Positions 48,976 through 61,500 of a stretch of DNA of 64,000 nt are shown piece by piece. Numbering within the stretch: position 1 is the first letter of the stretch; every line of letters starts with the position of its first letter. The notes under the pieces were generated by a model. The model was not told where the DNA came from, did no database searches, and saw only the letters and a program-made list of their open reading frames with translations. The position numbers and the translations under genes are program-made. Origin of the DNA: Chionis minor (taxonomy: Eukaryota > Chordata > Aves > Charadriiformes > Chionididae); assembly GCA_013398295.1 (NCBI GenBank), contig VZSF01004764.1, positions 248,001-312,000 on the forward strand, given 5' to 3'.

Positions 48976-50094
48976 ATTATAGAATTATAGAATCGTTTAG
49001 GTTGGAAAAGACCATTAAGATAATCCAGTCCAACCATTAATCTCACACTGCCCAGACCACCGCTAAACTATGTCACTAAACACCACATCTACACATCTTT
49101 TAAATACCTCCAGGGATGGTGACTCAACAGCTCCCTGGGGTAGCTTGTTCCAGTGCTTGATAACCCTTTCCAGTGAAGAAATTTTTCCTAATATCCAATC
49201 TAAATCTCCCCTTCAGGTAGCTGTAGAGTGATAAGATCTCCCCGCAGCCTCCGTTTCTCCAGACTAAACAATCACAGTTCCTTCAGCTGCTCCTCATAAG
49301 AATTGTGCTCTAGACCCTTCACCAGCCTTGTTGCCCTTCTGTGGACATGCTCCAACACTTCAACGCCTTTCTTGTAGCTTGGGGCCCAAAACCAAACACT
49401 GTATTCAAGGTGGGGCCTCACCAGTGCCGAGTACAGGGGGAATGATCGCTTCTCTAGTCCTGCTGGCCACAGTTTCTGATATAAGTTAGGATGCTGTTGG
49501 CCTTCTTGGCCACCTGGGCACACTGCCAGTCCATATGCAACCGGTTGTCGACCAACACACCCAGGTCCTTTTCCACCAGGCAGCTTTCCAGCACTCTTCC
49601 CCAAGCCTGTAGCGCTGCCTGGGGTTGTTGTGACCCAAGTGCAGGACCCGGCACTTGGCCTTGTTGAACCTCACACCATTGGTCTCAGCCCATTCATCCA
49701 GCCTGTCCAGATCCCTCTGCAGAGCCTTCCAGTCCTCAAGCAGATCAACGCTCCCACACAACTTGGTGTCGCCTGCAAACTTACTGAGGGTGCACTCAAT
49801 CCTCTCATCTAGGTCATTGATAAAGATATTAAACAGAACTGGCCCCATACTGAGCCCTGGGGAACACAACTTGTGACCCACCACGAGCTGGACTTAACTC
49901 CATTCACCACCATTCTTTGAGCCTGGACATCCAGCCAGCTTTTTTATCCAGCAAAGCATATGCCTGTCCAAACCATGAGCAGCCAGTTTCTCCAGGAGAA
50001 TGCTGTGGGAAACAGTGTCAAAAGCTTTACTAAAGCCTAGGTAGACAACATCCACAGCCTATTCCTCATCTATTAAGTGGATCACTTTGTCATA
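48976..50094 (-). mobile_element. CR1 LINE, 5'-truncated copy 2
   Basis: On the plus strand this begins with the CR1 3' terminal repeats (ATTATAGA, ATTATAGA, ATCGTTTAGG at 48976-49000). It continues through GTTGGAAAAGACCATTAAGA, the 3' UTR and the RT coding region, and stops near 50094. It runs parallel to copy 1 for almost its whole length and ends only about 20 bp further upstream in the element. It lacks roughly 85 bp of 3' region that copy 1 keeps (2473-2555), with the junction near 49211. The element is inactive because of truncation, frameshifts and a mutated catalytic box. Confidence 0.95.
49255..50094 (-). pseudogene. CR1 reverse transcriptase remnant (ORF2), copy 2
   Basis: Minus-strand frame 49486-49884 carries [18 protein letters not shown], then the catalytic box, then [18 protein letters not shown] and [15 protein letters not shown]. 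Frame 49272-49604 continues with [20 protein letters not shown] and [18 protein letters not shown], the thumb/C-terminal part. The box that should read FADD reads FAGDT (codons 49765-49779), so the first aspartate is lost. Between 49884 and 50094 the earlier RT region is present only as broken frames. In copy 1 the other aspartate is lost. This is a dead pseudogene. Confidence 0.9.
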
Positions 50095-50239
50095 TTTTCT
50101 AGCATGAATTAGCTAGAAACTTCTTCCAAATAGAATTATATCAGACCTGAGACTATCTGGATAATAACAAGTAGCGCAGAGCAGGCAGTCAAATTGCTAG
50201 GCAGGAGGAAGACTTGTCATCAGTGAGAAGGAACAGCTC

Positions 50240-50640
50240 ACCTTCATCACAGAACAATTCGGATGGCATATGCTGTAGGTCTGCCAGTTGCTCGCATTTC
50301 CCTGCCATGGGTTCACCTGTGGCGACACGGGGAGGGGGGTTTGGCTTTGCACGTGGTCGTTTTGTGTTATTTGAGTACTCGGCAGTCCGTTGACCTGGAC
50401 TTCTACGACGAACTCCAAGCACATTTATCCAGAACACTGGGAGACTGGGGGCCGCAGGGCTATTCCAGGAGCTGAACTGACCAAAGTGGATGTCCTCATC
50501 GTTTATGGCCCAATCAGTTTAATCACTATGTCACCAGGACATTACAAAAATATCACCGGCTTCCAGGCTGATCGATACTTTTATAAGGTTTTTGTACATT
50601 GACCTTTTAATACACAGCTGACTGTAATCTGCCCTGACTG
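50240..50640. promoter_or_regulatory. CpG-rich segment beside CR1, candidate regulatory element
   Basis: Between about 50258 and 50480 roughly a dozen CpGs occur in 220 bp (for example TTCGG, CTCGC, GGCGACACGG, CACGTGGTCG, CTACGACGA). This contrasts with the CpG-poor window. The following stretch to 50640 is AT-richer and has the texture of a conserved non-coding element (for example ACTTTTATAAGG). A CACGTG E-box lies at 50350-50355. Short open frames exist on both strands (plus 50263-50475 and 50390-50602, minus 50189-50437) but none has a recognisable domain. It could be an enhancer, a small promoter, or an unrecognised exon. Confidence 0.35.
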
Positions 50641-53600
50641 AAGAAAACAGCATTTTATCACATTTAAAAAAAAAAAGTATTACCACACTCCATAGAGACT
50701 AAAACTAAAGAAAGGAAGGTCACAACAAGCGTGCTAATGTAAGGATGAAAGGAGTGAACACAAAGTCAAACAGGAAATAAATTTCCAGGGAGATTTTTGA
50801 GCTTGTGGGTGTTTTCTGTGTGCAGTGAGACAGTGCTGAAGCATCCACAAAAGGAGGGAGCTCCTTCCCACAAGCTACAATAGAAGATGGTGACAGTTCA
50901 GGTTTAGGTACTATGAAGAATGGCAAGAGAGGAAACAGAAATTTGAGGGACAGAGGGAAACAAAATGGTTATTAAAGGAAAAGACGAGTCAGGGCAAACT
51001 TAACAGGTGCCCTAGTCAGTGGATTCTAAAGAAATTAGGGGTGGGGGTGTTATAAGAGGGCAAGCTCATTTGAAAGCCAGTGTTTTGGGGACCAGGTGCA
51101 CAGTTATAGAGTTAAAGGCCTGGGACATAAGCAGATTAGACAGTAGTTTCTGAAGTAGCAACAGCAGGAAGTTTATGTGGGAAATAAGTAGCAGACAACC
51201 TCTTCAGAGACAAATATCCTGTTCTCCTACAAACTTTCCTAGTTAAGAAAAAGAAAGGACTCATAATTCCCATATAACGAATTCATCAGATTTTTTTATT
51301 ATTTTTTAAGTAAACAAGATGTTCTTTCAAGTTCTGTGAGAGGCATTAGCGGATTTTAAAATAAGAAAAATTAACACCACATTTCCCACAACTGAGCTTG
51401 CAGACCACAAGGGTTTTACTGCCCACTCCGGTTTCCTTTGTTTTGTTAGTTGTGCTCCACATCAGAAACAGTGAAAACTTTTTTTTTTGTGTGTGTGAAG
51501 AAACATCTTTCAAATTGAGCTGTAAACCACTCCTGATGTATGTGAGCGTCGATGTGTGGGGGTGTGTGAGCAAGCTTGTTTGTGAGAGAGAGGAAGAGTG
51601 GATACATGTGTGGTAGGGGAAAAATGAGAGCTAAGAAGAAAGAAAATCCAGTCTAGGGTGGAATTGAGCAGTGAAAAACGAGTTGTGAAATAGGATTATA
51701 ACAAGATGAGGTTATTTTTGTGATTTTAGGCCAATTGGGGAAGTGGGAAACCTAGAAATTCTCTCAGTTAATAGCAAGGCAATTCAGAGTTCATTAAATA
51801 CTCTTGGTTGTTTGGCTGTTTGTTTTAAATCTCCCAGCAACAAGGGGAAGAAGATTTACAAAAGCTATAGGAGGAAAATGTTCCATGGGATTTAAAAAAA
51901 AAAAAAAAAAGAGAGAGCAAGAAAAACCTTTATCCATATGAATAAAAGCTCTCTCTGTGCTGGGCTTCTTTTCACAAGCTCTGCTCATGTTCTAAGTTTC
52001 TATACTGTAACAGCTGGGCTGCATTTTTTCACCATTCCTTCTTAAGCAAAAAACCAGGCATATTAGTGGAACCTGGTGCAGATTACAACAGCTAAGGGTA
52101 GCTAATCAACTGCTGCTGGGTCAGGAAGAAAAGATCCACTGCTGTGAAACGCCAGGAATTGTTCCCCTCTCAACACAAGTAGTGCTGTGTACTGATTTGT
52201 TCTGGCAGTTTCTGTACTACAAAGTTTTCTTTTAAAATCATATTTGCTTTTCCAGCAGTCATTTAGGCAGTTACTTAAAATCCTGCAACTAGATCAAATA
52301 TTTAATTTTCATCTAGTGTCAGTGAAAGATAACAGAGCTCGGCAGGTACTCGACATGAACAAATTGAGATCTGGATTACTACAAGTACTTCTATGTTCTC
52401 CAGATAGCCATAGATACAGTCCCTCCAGACAATGACAAAAGTTAGAGGGACCTTCTTCCTAAGACCCGTTTCATCCTTGCTCCTTTCCCAAGGCTGCCAA
52501 TAGAGCTAGTGGTCGCTTGCGATGCACACACCTGACTCCACGGGACTGAACCCCACCACATGGCAACCAGCAGACATCCGAGGCCCATTTGCACTCACTG
52601 CTGGGGTAGCACAGAACTGAAATACCTACAGGTTAAGCACTCAGTATTCCATTTCCAGTCCTGCGAAGCCATCCAATTACTCACCATGTAATTACTTGGT
52701 AGTCAGTAAACAAAATTCACATGATCAGAAAAATACTGCTTTGTTACGGAAAGGAGGAATGGGATAAATAGAAAATTAGGGGGTTCTTTTCCAGTAGAGA
52801 AAAATATTAGTTTCAAAGCTCGTATCCATATTTCCTCTCGAGTTCAGGGATGTTTGTCTGGATCCATTTCTAGTTTTAAGCTGTAGGATGACTTACCATC
52901 TAAAAAAAGCCTTACATTTGGGCAATGTGTCTCAAGTCCTTCTCAACTAATTCAGCCTGCAGCTTCCAGAAGCTGGGCCACCTAGGACTTGCTCCATGTG
53001 CTGTTAGCAACTGCCAGTGTGTAAGGGAATAGAAGTATTATATGAAATCCTGGTAATGTCTGAATCCTGCCTGCCAGCTTTAATAACTTGAAAAAAAAAA
53101 TAAAATTACTTAAGTCTAGCAAATCTGCTGGAATTCCAAAGCTGGAAAGGACCCAAATTTACTGTCTGCCATACGTTTAAAGCCACTCTTTGAGGACAAC
53201 TGAAATAATAATAAAAAAATAGACAGCACACTGGTATTGGAGAGGAATTAAGTTCTATTGTGTGCGCTAGACACAACACAGAAAAACCACCACCTCACTA
53301 CAAAAGATACATCTGGTTTATTAGACACACAGGAAAACCACGTGGGATGTTTAGCTTTGTAATATAAAGACCTATGAGTGCTTCTTACATGGCAGAGGGA
53401 GGAGTGATGCCACTTTCATCCAGGTTCAGCTAGCTTTGGGAACCTAAAAATCTAGTTTAGGTTCAGGTATCTGTAAGGTTAGGTGAAAACTTTTTAGCAG
53501 AAGGGGTGAAAGAAAGGTTTTATAAGGATTTGTTCCCAGGAAATTCTACCTCTTTACATGGGAATGTGCCTACAGCGATCTGCTAAAGAAAGAGGACTGG

Positions 53601-56600
53601 CCTCTGAGCTTGTGTTCAAAACAGGTATGTGGGCCATGCAGACCACTGCCCTGCCTCAGCGAGTTTCCCCCAACCCCCTTTCTGCTATTGCAGTGAGAAG
53701 TGCTTTAAAAGGCAATGGAGAAAGAGGGGACAAACAGCGAAAGTGTAGGTAGATTCTTTAGATAGATTTTACAGGTAGAACCTACGCATACATAGTAACA
53801 TTTCTGGTGTATTTCTAATCCAATGCTGAATGTCCTGAAGTGCTAGGATTATGCAACTCTACTTGCAACTCAGCAGAACACATTTCAATTCCAGGACTTT
53901 TCTTACAATGTTCCCTCTCAATTTTCCTTTGCTTATATTTATCCTGCTTGCCATCCTAAATATTTCCTTTCCCCTGCCCTCTCTCTAACAGTTTTTCAGA
54001 CTGTTACATCTTTCTATTTCAGCATCCCTAAACTAAGCCAGTTTTGGAATCTCTCATAAATCAAACCCAACATGACAAAACAAAAGCATCTCTTAAAGGT
54101 GGATCCTCTCACAGAGCTGGACTTGAGAAACTGTAAACGCCAAAGCCTAGGTCTTCCCAGATTATGTCTAACAACTGTAATGAACAATCTCAGCTGTGCA
54201 TTTCCTGCCTTTTTCCTCACAAAAACACACATTGATAAACTAATGCTGAGAATCTCCAAAAAGCAGATCACGGAGTTTAACCAGCTAAAGAAAAAGCAGA
54301 AGCCTCCATTTGAAAACACAAATCTGAAAATCTGACTTCTTTTGGAGGACAGAGAAAAGAGTTACCTTCTCAGTTACAGATGTTGATACTATAAAGATTT
54401 GCCACTTTGTGAAAACACAATGCCATAAGTGGAAGGTGACAAGTTTCTTTGCATGTTCTAACCTGCGATAGCATATTTATCACATAGAGTCTTGAGGTTA
54501 AGAAGCTGGCATGTCTCAAATATCCTACTTGTTTGAGTATCACAGTATTGAAAAGAGACATCCAGTGCTCCAGGCTTCTTCTGTACTACAATTAGTTGGA
54601 AACCATGCATGGAGACCAATTACTTTGCCCCAGAGCTATTTGGCTCTCCAGGCTAAACAACCACTAACTGCCTGAGAACAACTACAGAAATCAAATACAC
54701 ATCTGGCTCTTTGCAGGTCTTGACTCCAGGCTGGAAAACAGCATGTCCACCCTTGAGCTTTCAAATAGATACGTGGGAAAATAGCGTGGTGGAACAAAGG
54801 CAAGGCATGGGAATTATTTTGCAAAGCAGTATGATTCAGGAATTGTTCAGGAATTAAGAGGTGAGATGTAATCAATCACTACAACTAATTCGTTGTTCAA
54901 CCTTGATAAAGTCGCCAGTGATTGATTCAATCAGGAATATTAGCTAATGCAAAGCAAGACTCACCCAGATTTTTGAAGGCCTTTCAGGAACTCTCTACAG
55001 CCAGCTACCAGACAATCTCTCCAAGTGCCTGACTTGCAACTCATTATGTAAGGGGTAAAGCAGTCATTTAGCTGTAGCCACATAACTGGGTCTCCTCACG
55101 AGTTCCAAGCTTAAGTACCAGTTGCAAAGAAGTCATACCCCAGATCTGAGAGCCCTTTCCCACCATCTCATTGTCCCTGTTGCAATAACCCTGAGGACAA
55201 AGCCAGGAAGTCTGTGATACACCCCAGGCCCTGACCATCACAGCTTTAAGCTGAAGAATTTTGAGGGCAGTCAGTCTGGAGCACAGGGATGATAAGTGAC
55301 TATCATCTTTGTTGTGGGGTCTTTGAGTCTCTTTATGCTTGAATGCCAAATGCTCTTTTAAACACTGTCATTTTAGCTCCCTTTACAGTGCAGAAAGGAT
55401 CATCAACACTGAATGTATCAACACACTCGAGCCAGAGGCTAAAAAAAAATGCTTCTACTACAGAATGCAGTAGAAATATGCTAGGGGACATGCATACGAA
55501 GAAAGGTAAAAGCTCCTATCCTCTTTAAATTTCTTGGTCCCAGCCAGCACTTTGGCATGTCTGGAACTGATCTAGTATAAGCCATATGCTCTTTCAGATT
55601 TTGGAAATCTACTGTCCCCTTCCCCCTAAAGGAGAGACCAAGAGTTTGCTAAGAGCACATACTTTGCACTGCCTCCAGAACCTTTATTTAAGAAGATACT
55701 AAAAAAATAAAACCACTTCTTGTATGCCTCTGCAGAGGCAACTCCACAGCTAAATTCCCAGCTACACTGTGCTGGAAGCACTAGCATAGGAATCAGGCCC
55801 TTCTGTGGCTGCTGTGTCGGGGCTGTAAAGCTTACACCTGCCTCAGGTTTAATTTAGCAATTAGCAATTACTTGGTAAATTAAGGAAGACAGAAGAGTTT
55901 CCTCTCAAATAAGGCTATTATTAAACAAGAGAAAAAACAAACACTGGATGAACTGAGCATGTTATTTCTGCCCTCACAGAGTGCCATAATAGACTAGGAT
56001 AGGTTTGTAGAGTTTTAGAGTTTTGATTTACAGAGATGTGTTAGTGTCTTTCATTTTCAACTTTGCCACTGTTGTTGTTGATGTTTTGCTGTGCAAATCC
56101 ACATACTTTCAAAACTTCTCTTCTGTCTTGAAAAATCATAGTTGGCTCAGACACTAGCAATGTTCAATGATCAGGTCTTTTTGCTGCTTAAATACAAAGC
56201 ATGTATTGCTCCACAGTGAACTACACAGGTCTGCCCAGTCTAACAAAAATAACCCCATAGCAATAGTACCTGGGGATGTCTCCTTTGTTCAAAGTAATGC
56301 ATACATGTCTTTTTACTTACCAAAATCAGTAGAAGACAGTAAGATCAGATCCAGGTTAATACAAGCAAGTACTTTTTGTTGGCTATGTGTAAGCTTCACC
56401 TTCTCTCTTCAGTAAAAAAACAAAACAACCCAAAACTTCCCTGCCTTGAACAAGGCATTCAATTGCCATGGGGAGAGCTCAAAGGCAGAGACGTTCACCC
56501 AATAACAACCCCATGGGAAGGCAAAGACTTAACACATCTGATGGGATTTCCACATGTTCTGGGCTGTGGATTAGGAGAAACTCGAGATGCACAGCCTGGC

Positions 56601-58473
56601 AGTGCATAAGCCAGAAGAAGGACAGGTCTAGAGCCTCCTGCCATTTACAGACAAGCAAGCAGCATTAGCCTGTGTTAAGGAAGATGAGAATAAGTCTAAG
56701 GAATTTTCTTTAATGCCCATCACCTGAAACCCAGGTTGGTGTAATGTGATTTCCAGATGGTTTTGATTGGGGCTTGGTGTCTTTTTGATGGAGCAATAGG
56801 CAAAGCTCTCAGATTTTGCATACTCGGAAAGCTCCCAAAAATCTAATGGCAGAATCTCAGTCCCATTTACTTTGAATTCACAAAACCGGCAGGTCAGGCT
56901 CTTCTGGGAATCTGGTCATTTATGGAGTTACCCATACGGGAGCGGAAGTCTTTAGAAAATTAGCCCCTTAACATATGAAGTGTCTGAGACACCTTTTGAG
57001 GTATTGGTGTGCACGTATGTTTGAGGTTTAAGAAGTAAATGAATCTAACATTTGAATATGTTGCACCCAGAATCTAAAAAAAAAGAAAAAAGAAGCATTG
57101 TCAGGCAGTTTCACAAGAGTCAGTTAAAAATAACAAAATCTGTAGTCCTTACAAATAGAGGGCCCACAAACAGCAGTACTTCAATCAGTATATGTGATCA
57201 CAGGTCCTGGTAGTATTGTTTGTTTTTATGTCGTGGACTACATACCTGGTTGGTCTTCTCTAGGTTGGCAATACTTTTTCATGCACTATTTACCCAGGTT
57301 TGGGTCAGGGTTATGCCAATTCCACTCGGTCTGACCTTTCCTCCATATACAGCTCAGCAGCGGGCACAACACCAAGGCAGCACTCGGCACAGCATCATCA
57401 AACCAACACTGAGAACCAGCTTATCAGAAGTTGTCCTCTAACCACCTGCTACAGGAATGCAGCGAGAACTGGCCCGTGCCCGAGCTTCACGTGAAAGCCC
57501 AGAGTGCCAGGACTGAACTTGTAATACGCAGGACTGAATCCCCTGCCCACTGAGAGCTGGTCGAATGCAAGGAAGAAAAAGGCACTTGCGCAAACTAATA
57601 TTTTGAAAGAGAGTGGGGAAATACCACTACTCTTGTGCAAGCTTAACAGAAATTCAGTAGTGCCCAGGGTCATCGAAGTCTGCCAGGCAGCAGCCTCCAG
57701 ACTTGTGTTAGAGGATCTCTAGTGCAATACCAATTCGGAGAGCACTGTTGGGCCACAGATCATACAACACTCTGCAGCTGCCCAGTTTTTTGGGGAAAAA
57801 AACCCCACCAAACCAAAAAACCCTCCTAGAAAAATGCCCACACACCTGCTGGAATGCCTACATGTGGCTGCTGTATGAAAGGCAGAGATCCCTAATGACA
57901 TAAATGCATAACATATTGTCCAGGAATAATGGCAGACCTGGAAGAATTAGTACCGAAACAGAAAGTGTCTGATGTCAACAAAGTCATCCAAAGGGGCAGA
58001 TATGTTTTGCTTGCTTCTCTGAGTAATATTTAAGTGGTGGTGGAAAGGAAAGATTCTCATCTTTTATGGAAATAAGGCAGAAAAACTGCATTCTTATTGT
58101 AAATGTGACTAATATCAACCAACACCCTACAAGCAAGCTCCAGAGCATAACATGGTATTCAGTGAGTATTTACTATACAATATTCTGTCTGAATTACCAG
58201 TTTCCTCCAAAAACCTAGAGGGGCAACTTTAACACATCTTGTTTTTTCTTACTTTAAACAGAGGAAAGGCTAGCACAAAGCACATGCTTGTATGTATCCC
58301 AAGCAAAATTTGGATGAGCAAAACCTGGATTATATTTGCAAATGGGCCCTGGATTTATAAAAGACCAAGACAGAATGTTGGCTATTGATTTTCATACCTG
58401 TGATCTTCAAAATCCTAGGACTACTCTAAACCTTATTTATATATAAGTGATTTTTTAAATAGACTTTGGACTA
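50641..58473. other. Unique non-coding sequence
   Basis: About 7.8 kb with no recognisable gene or dispersed repeat. Simple sequence is minor: T9 followed by short GT repeats at about 51480-51497, and A17 followed by GAGAGAG at 51894-51917. The frame 54072-54335 plus (87 codons, lysine-rich C-terminus) has no recognised domain and overlaps an open minus frame, so it is probably chance. Confidence 0.65.
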
Positions 58474-58560
58474 GGCATTGTGGTCTAAGGTTTAAAGCAA
58501 AGGGCTGAGAAACAGGAAACTTGGCAGAATTGGGTTGGATGGCAGCCTGGATAAATGCAT
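58474..58560 (+). mobile_element. MIR-type SINE head (tRNA-derived part), sense
   Basis: GGCATTGTGGTCTAAGGTTT followed by AAAGCAAAGGGCTGAGAAAC and AGGAAACTTGG parallels the 5' head of MIR-type core-SINEs, which read about GCAGTGTGGTCTAGTGGTTA, AGCAAGGGACTGGGAG, then CAGGAGACCTGGG. TGGTCTAAGG corresponds to the tRNA-derived box A of the pol III promoter. Box B is decayed. The 3' core and tail are not recognisable, so this is a 5' fragment. Confidence 0.55.
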
Positions 58561-61500
58561 GTGGTTTGTTTGCATGATTTTCAGTTAATAACAAAGGAGA
58601 TCAGATGTCTCAGAAAATTCAGAAAAGGGAAACAAAGCTTTATCCTGCCAGTTAGAAAAAAAATCAAAAACCTTCATGTGAAGGTAACTGAACTTCTAAA
58701 TTGTAATGGAAAGTAGTTAAGTGTCTTGCAACTTAAAACTGGAATGAAGAAAGCCCTAGATAATGTACTGCAGGGGACAATCCTGTGCCAGTTTGCAACA
58801 AAACATCTAGAAGGGTTGGACTTGTGACGGCAGAAGCATTGGGACACCATGGACAAAAAACAGCTAGTGATCAGCTGAGTGTTCCTGCCCTTGCACTGGC
58901 ACAACCAATGTTTCAGAAAAAGCTGAACAAAATCCCTTTAATGTATTATGGAAACAGTCAAACCCATTCTTTAGTTGTTTTCCCAAAGCTGCTCTTCCAT
59001 ATGAGGTAGAAGCTAGAGGCATATGAGGGCTAATATGTTTTGTAATTGTCATGCTACCTCAGACAAATTCAGATATTGTTTTGTGTGTGTATGTGCACAC
59101 AAAGGTCTGATCTTTTGAAGAAAGCTTGGAGAGCTGTCCAAGAGGTTAATTAAGGGCAATGATTTCTTTTTAAAGGAAACACTCCAAAGACTCATAAATA
59201 AGTCTTCAGGAATAATTATTTGAGGTGAAGAAAGGGCTAATTTTGAAGATATTCTAGTATTTCACTGCTGATTCCAAGCCTGTCTCTTCTTTGATCTTTT
59301 CTGATGCTCACTGCCTCCTAAACTGCAGATCAATACAAACTCCAAGGGACTGTAGACAATAACAAGGTAAGTGAAGTTCTGACCTTGTGATGAGTGCTGC
59401 AGATAGAGCGCATCTGTTTTCTGCTTTTTTCTTACCTTTTTCCTTAATATTAGTCCTGTGCTTATGTTTTTGTAACAACTTCCCAGATTAAAAAAAAAAA
59501 AAGACAAAACAAAAAACAACCAACCCTGAAAGTTTGTCAGCTTGCATGATTAAGCATGTATAAGTGAACCTTCAGTGTGTCTTCAGTTATGCTTCTTATT
59601 TTCCTTGAGGCTGGATTAGCAGACACTTTATTTACAATCTTAGGAATGAGGACATCAAGAAGTTATTGCTCCTTACTTGACCTTGAATATTGTTTTTTGT
59701 CAATAATCATAATTTTATATCACAGCAAGTCCTTTTTACCAGGGGACTATTAAGGTCAATCACACAGCTTCACTATATGGAAAACATTATTGGGTCTACT
59801 TGATATCTGCAGAAACTATGCTAACATTACAGCATTGAAAAAATCATTTGCCAAACAGCCCTTAATTTTGGGTCTCTCATGGTTCAGGCTATATATACAG
59901 GGCTTGGTCTTGGTGAAACTCTCTTAGAGCTCTGGAGTCAAACTGGTACCAGGTGCTTAACTTAAGTCTGATTCACCTAGTGCCTAAGTTCCAGGTATTT
60001 TCACATGGTGAATTCAAGCCTTTAAATTAAACGTGAAATTTGTTTAGAGGTTGTTTAAAGGTTCAGCCAAACCTTTTTGCAGGAAATCTTAACATTAAAA
60101 ACAGTAAAAGTTGTTTACATCACACGGAAATTCCACAGATTAATGCCAGCTTACAAATACAACTTGTGAGTGTTGTTGATTAATCACTAAAATATTGTCA
60201 CTTAAGTATTATTGCTTAAACTTGAGACTTTCTTTTGAGATATCATTATCCTTATGAGAAGAGAATGTCAGATGAGTTTCTTCTGAAAATTTTATCTTTT
60301 ACAGCTTACATGTCTTAACTTTCTGTTACAATTACCTGAATTTTTTCTTGATTAAAATGTCAACATGCAATGTCCTCCTTGCATATTACACTTTGAGCGC
60401 GTAGAGTGTAAAAACACACTTCTCAGAGTATGTCCACCTTGGGTAACAACCTTGTTAGGCCATTGGTTTACTGTACATGACTGCAGACTGTGATCATGGA
60501 TTCCCACCTTGAATCCTTCTCAGTTCCTTGAAGGAGACCTTCAGTCATGGGATTTTCCTTTTCTTTTGCTTGTTCCTTCATATTCTGGTAACATTTCCAT
60601 TTCTCTGACATTATTTTCTAAAGTTATATGAGTTGTAATTTTCTAATGCCTAAGAAATATTGACAGATGAAAACAAAGGAGTTGAGCAGGTCATGTCCTT
60701 GTGCACGTGTCCAGGAGTGGAGGGAGATGGAGGTGGGGTGATCCTGGGAGCTCATCTGTCCCTTTGTTCAACTGTCCTGGAAGCTCCTGGTGTTAAAGAC
60801 CTGTCTTTTTTTCCCATCCAATCCATTAGATGAAGGAGAAGATTTTATGTGGACTAAGAAATATGTTTATTCTTTGGTGTCCTTTGATCTGTATGTATGC
60901 TATGTCTTATTAATACTTAGCTTGGTATGGCCAGTGGCAGCAGAGGAACAGGTAGGACATGACGTCTTGACACTGATGTGGAAGAAGAAAGAAAATGACG
61001 CAAGCAATTCACACATTTCTGCAAGAAATATTTACAGATGGCATTCTGGATAGAAAAGACTATATCCACACTGTGGCCCAGATCTGTCTACTTTCTGCAT
61101 GTGTCCCAACAAACACAACTACAGGCACCGCCAGAACATGCTCTTCAGTGTGTGCAGACCCTGTGTATACCAGGTGGGTTGGTGTGTCCCCAGAAACACA
61201 TACGCAGGCTTTCCCACTGCTTACCTGTAAGGCAGGCACACAGGATAAGGTGGGTGCGAAAGGTAGTACATGTGTCTCCAAAGGCTTATGAAAGAAGGTG
61301 CTTTTTCAGAGCAGTGCAATTACATTTGCCTATTTTGAGATGCAGCAAGACCACAGAATAAAGAAATAAAAAAAGTTACTCTTAGCAAAGCTTTACAGAA
61401 ATAGCTGGCTAGTCATAACGAGAGTTTGGCTGGCCAAGGAGCTGATTTTATCCATGGAAAGAAAAATCTTCTGAAAATAGAGACATGCTGGATGGCATGT

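Noticed and set aside
54072..54335. 87-codon lysine-rich ORF
   Set aside because: No domain, overlapping open frame on the other strand, and length within chance expectation.
59888..59900. TATATATA as a promoter TATA box
   Set aside because: No initiator, GC box or downstream transcript is recognised. Such strings are common in AT-rich DNA.
60195..60215. TATTGCTTAA similar to the seed of a known microRNA (miR-137)
   Set aside because: The similarity stops after the seed and no hairpin precursor can be formed from the flanks.
61038..61361. 107-codon ORF overlapping other frames on both strands
   Set aside because: Three overlapping frames are open at once, which reflects local composition. 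No domain is seen.
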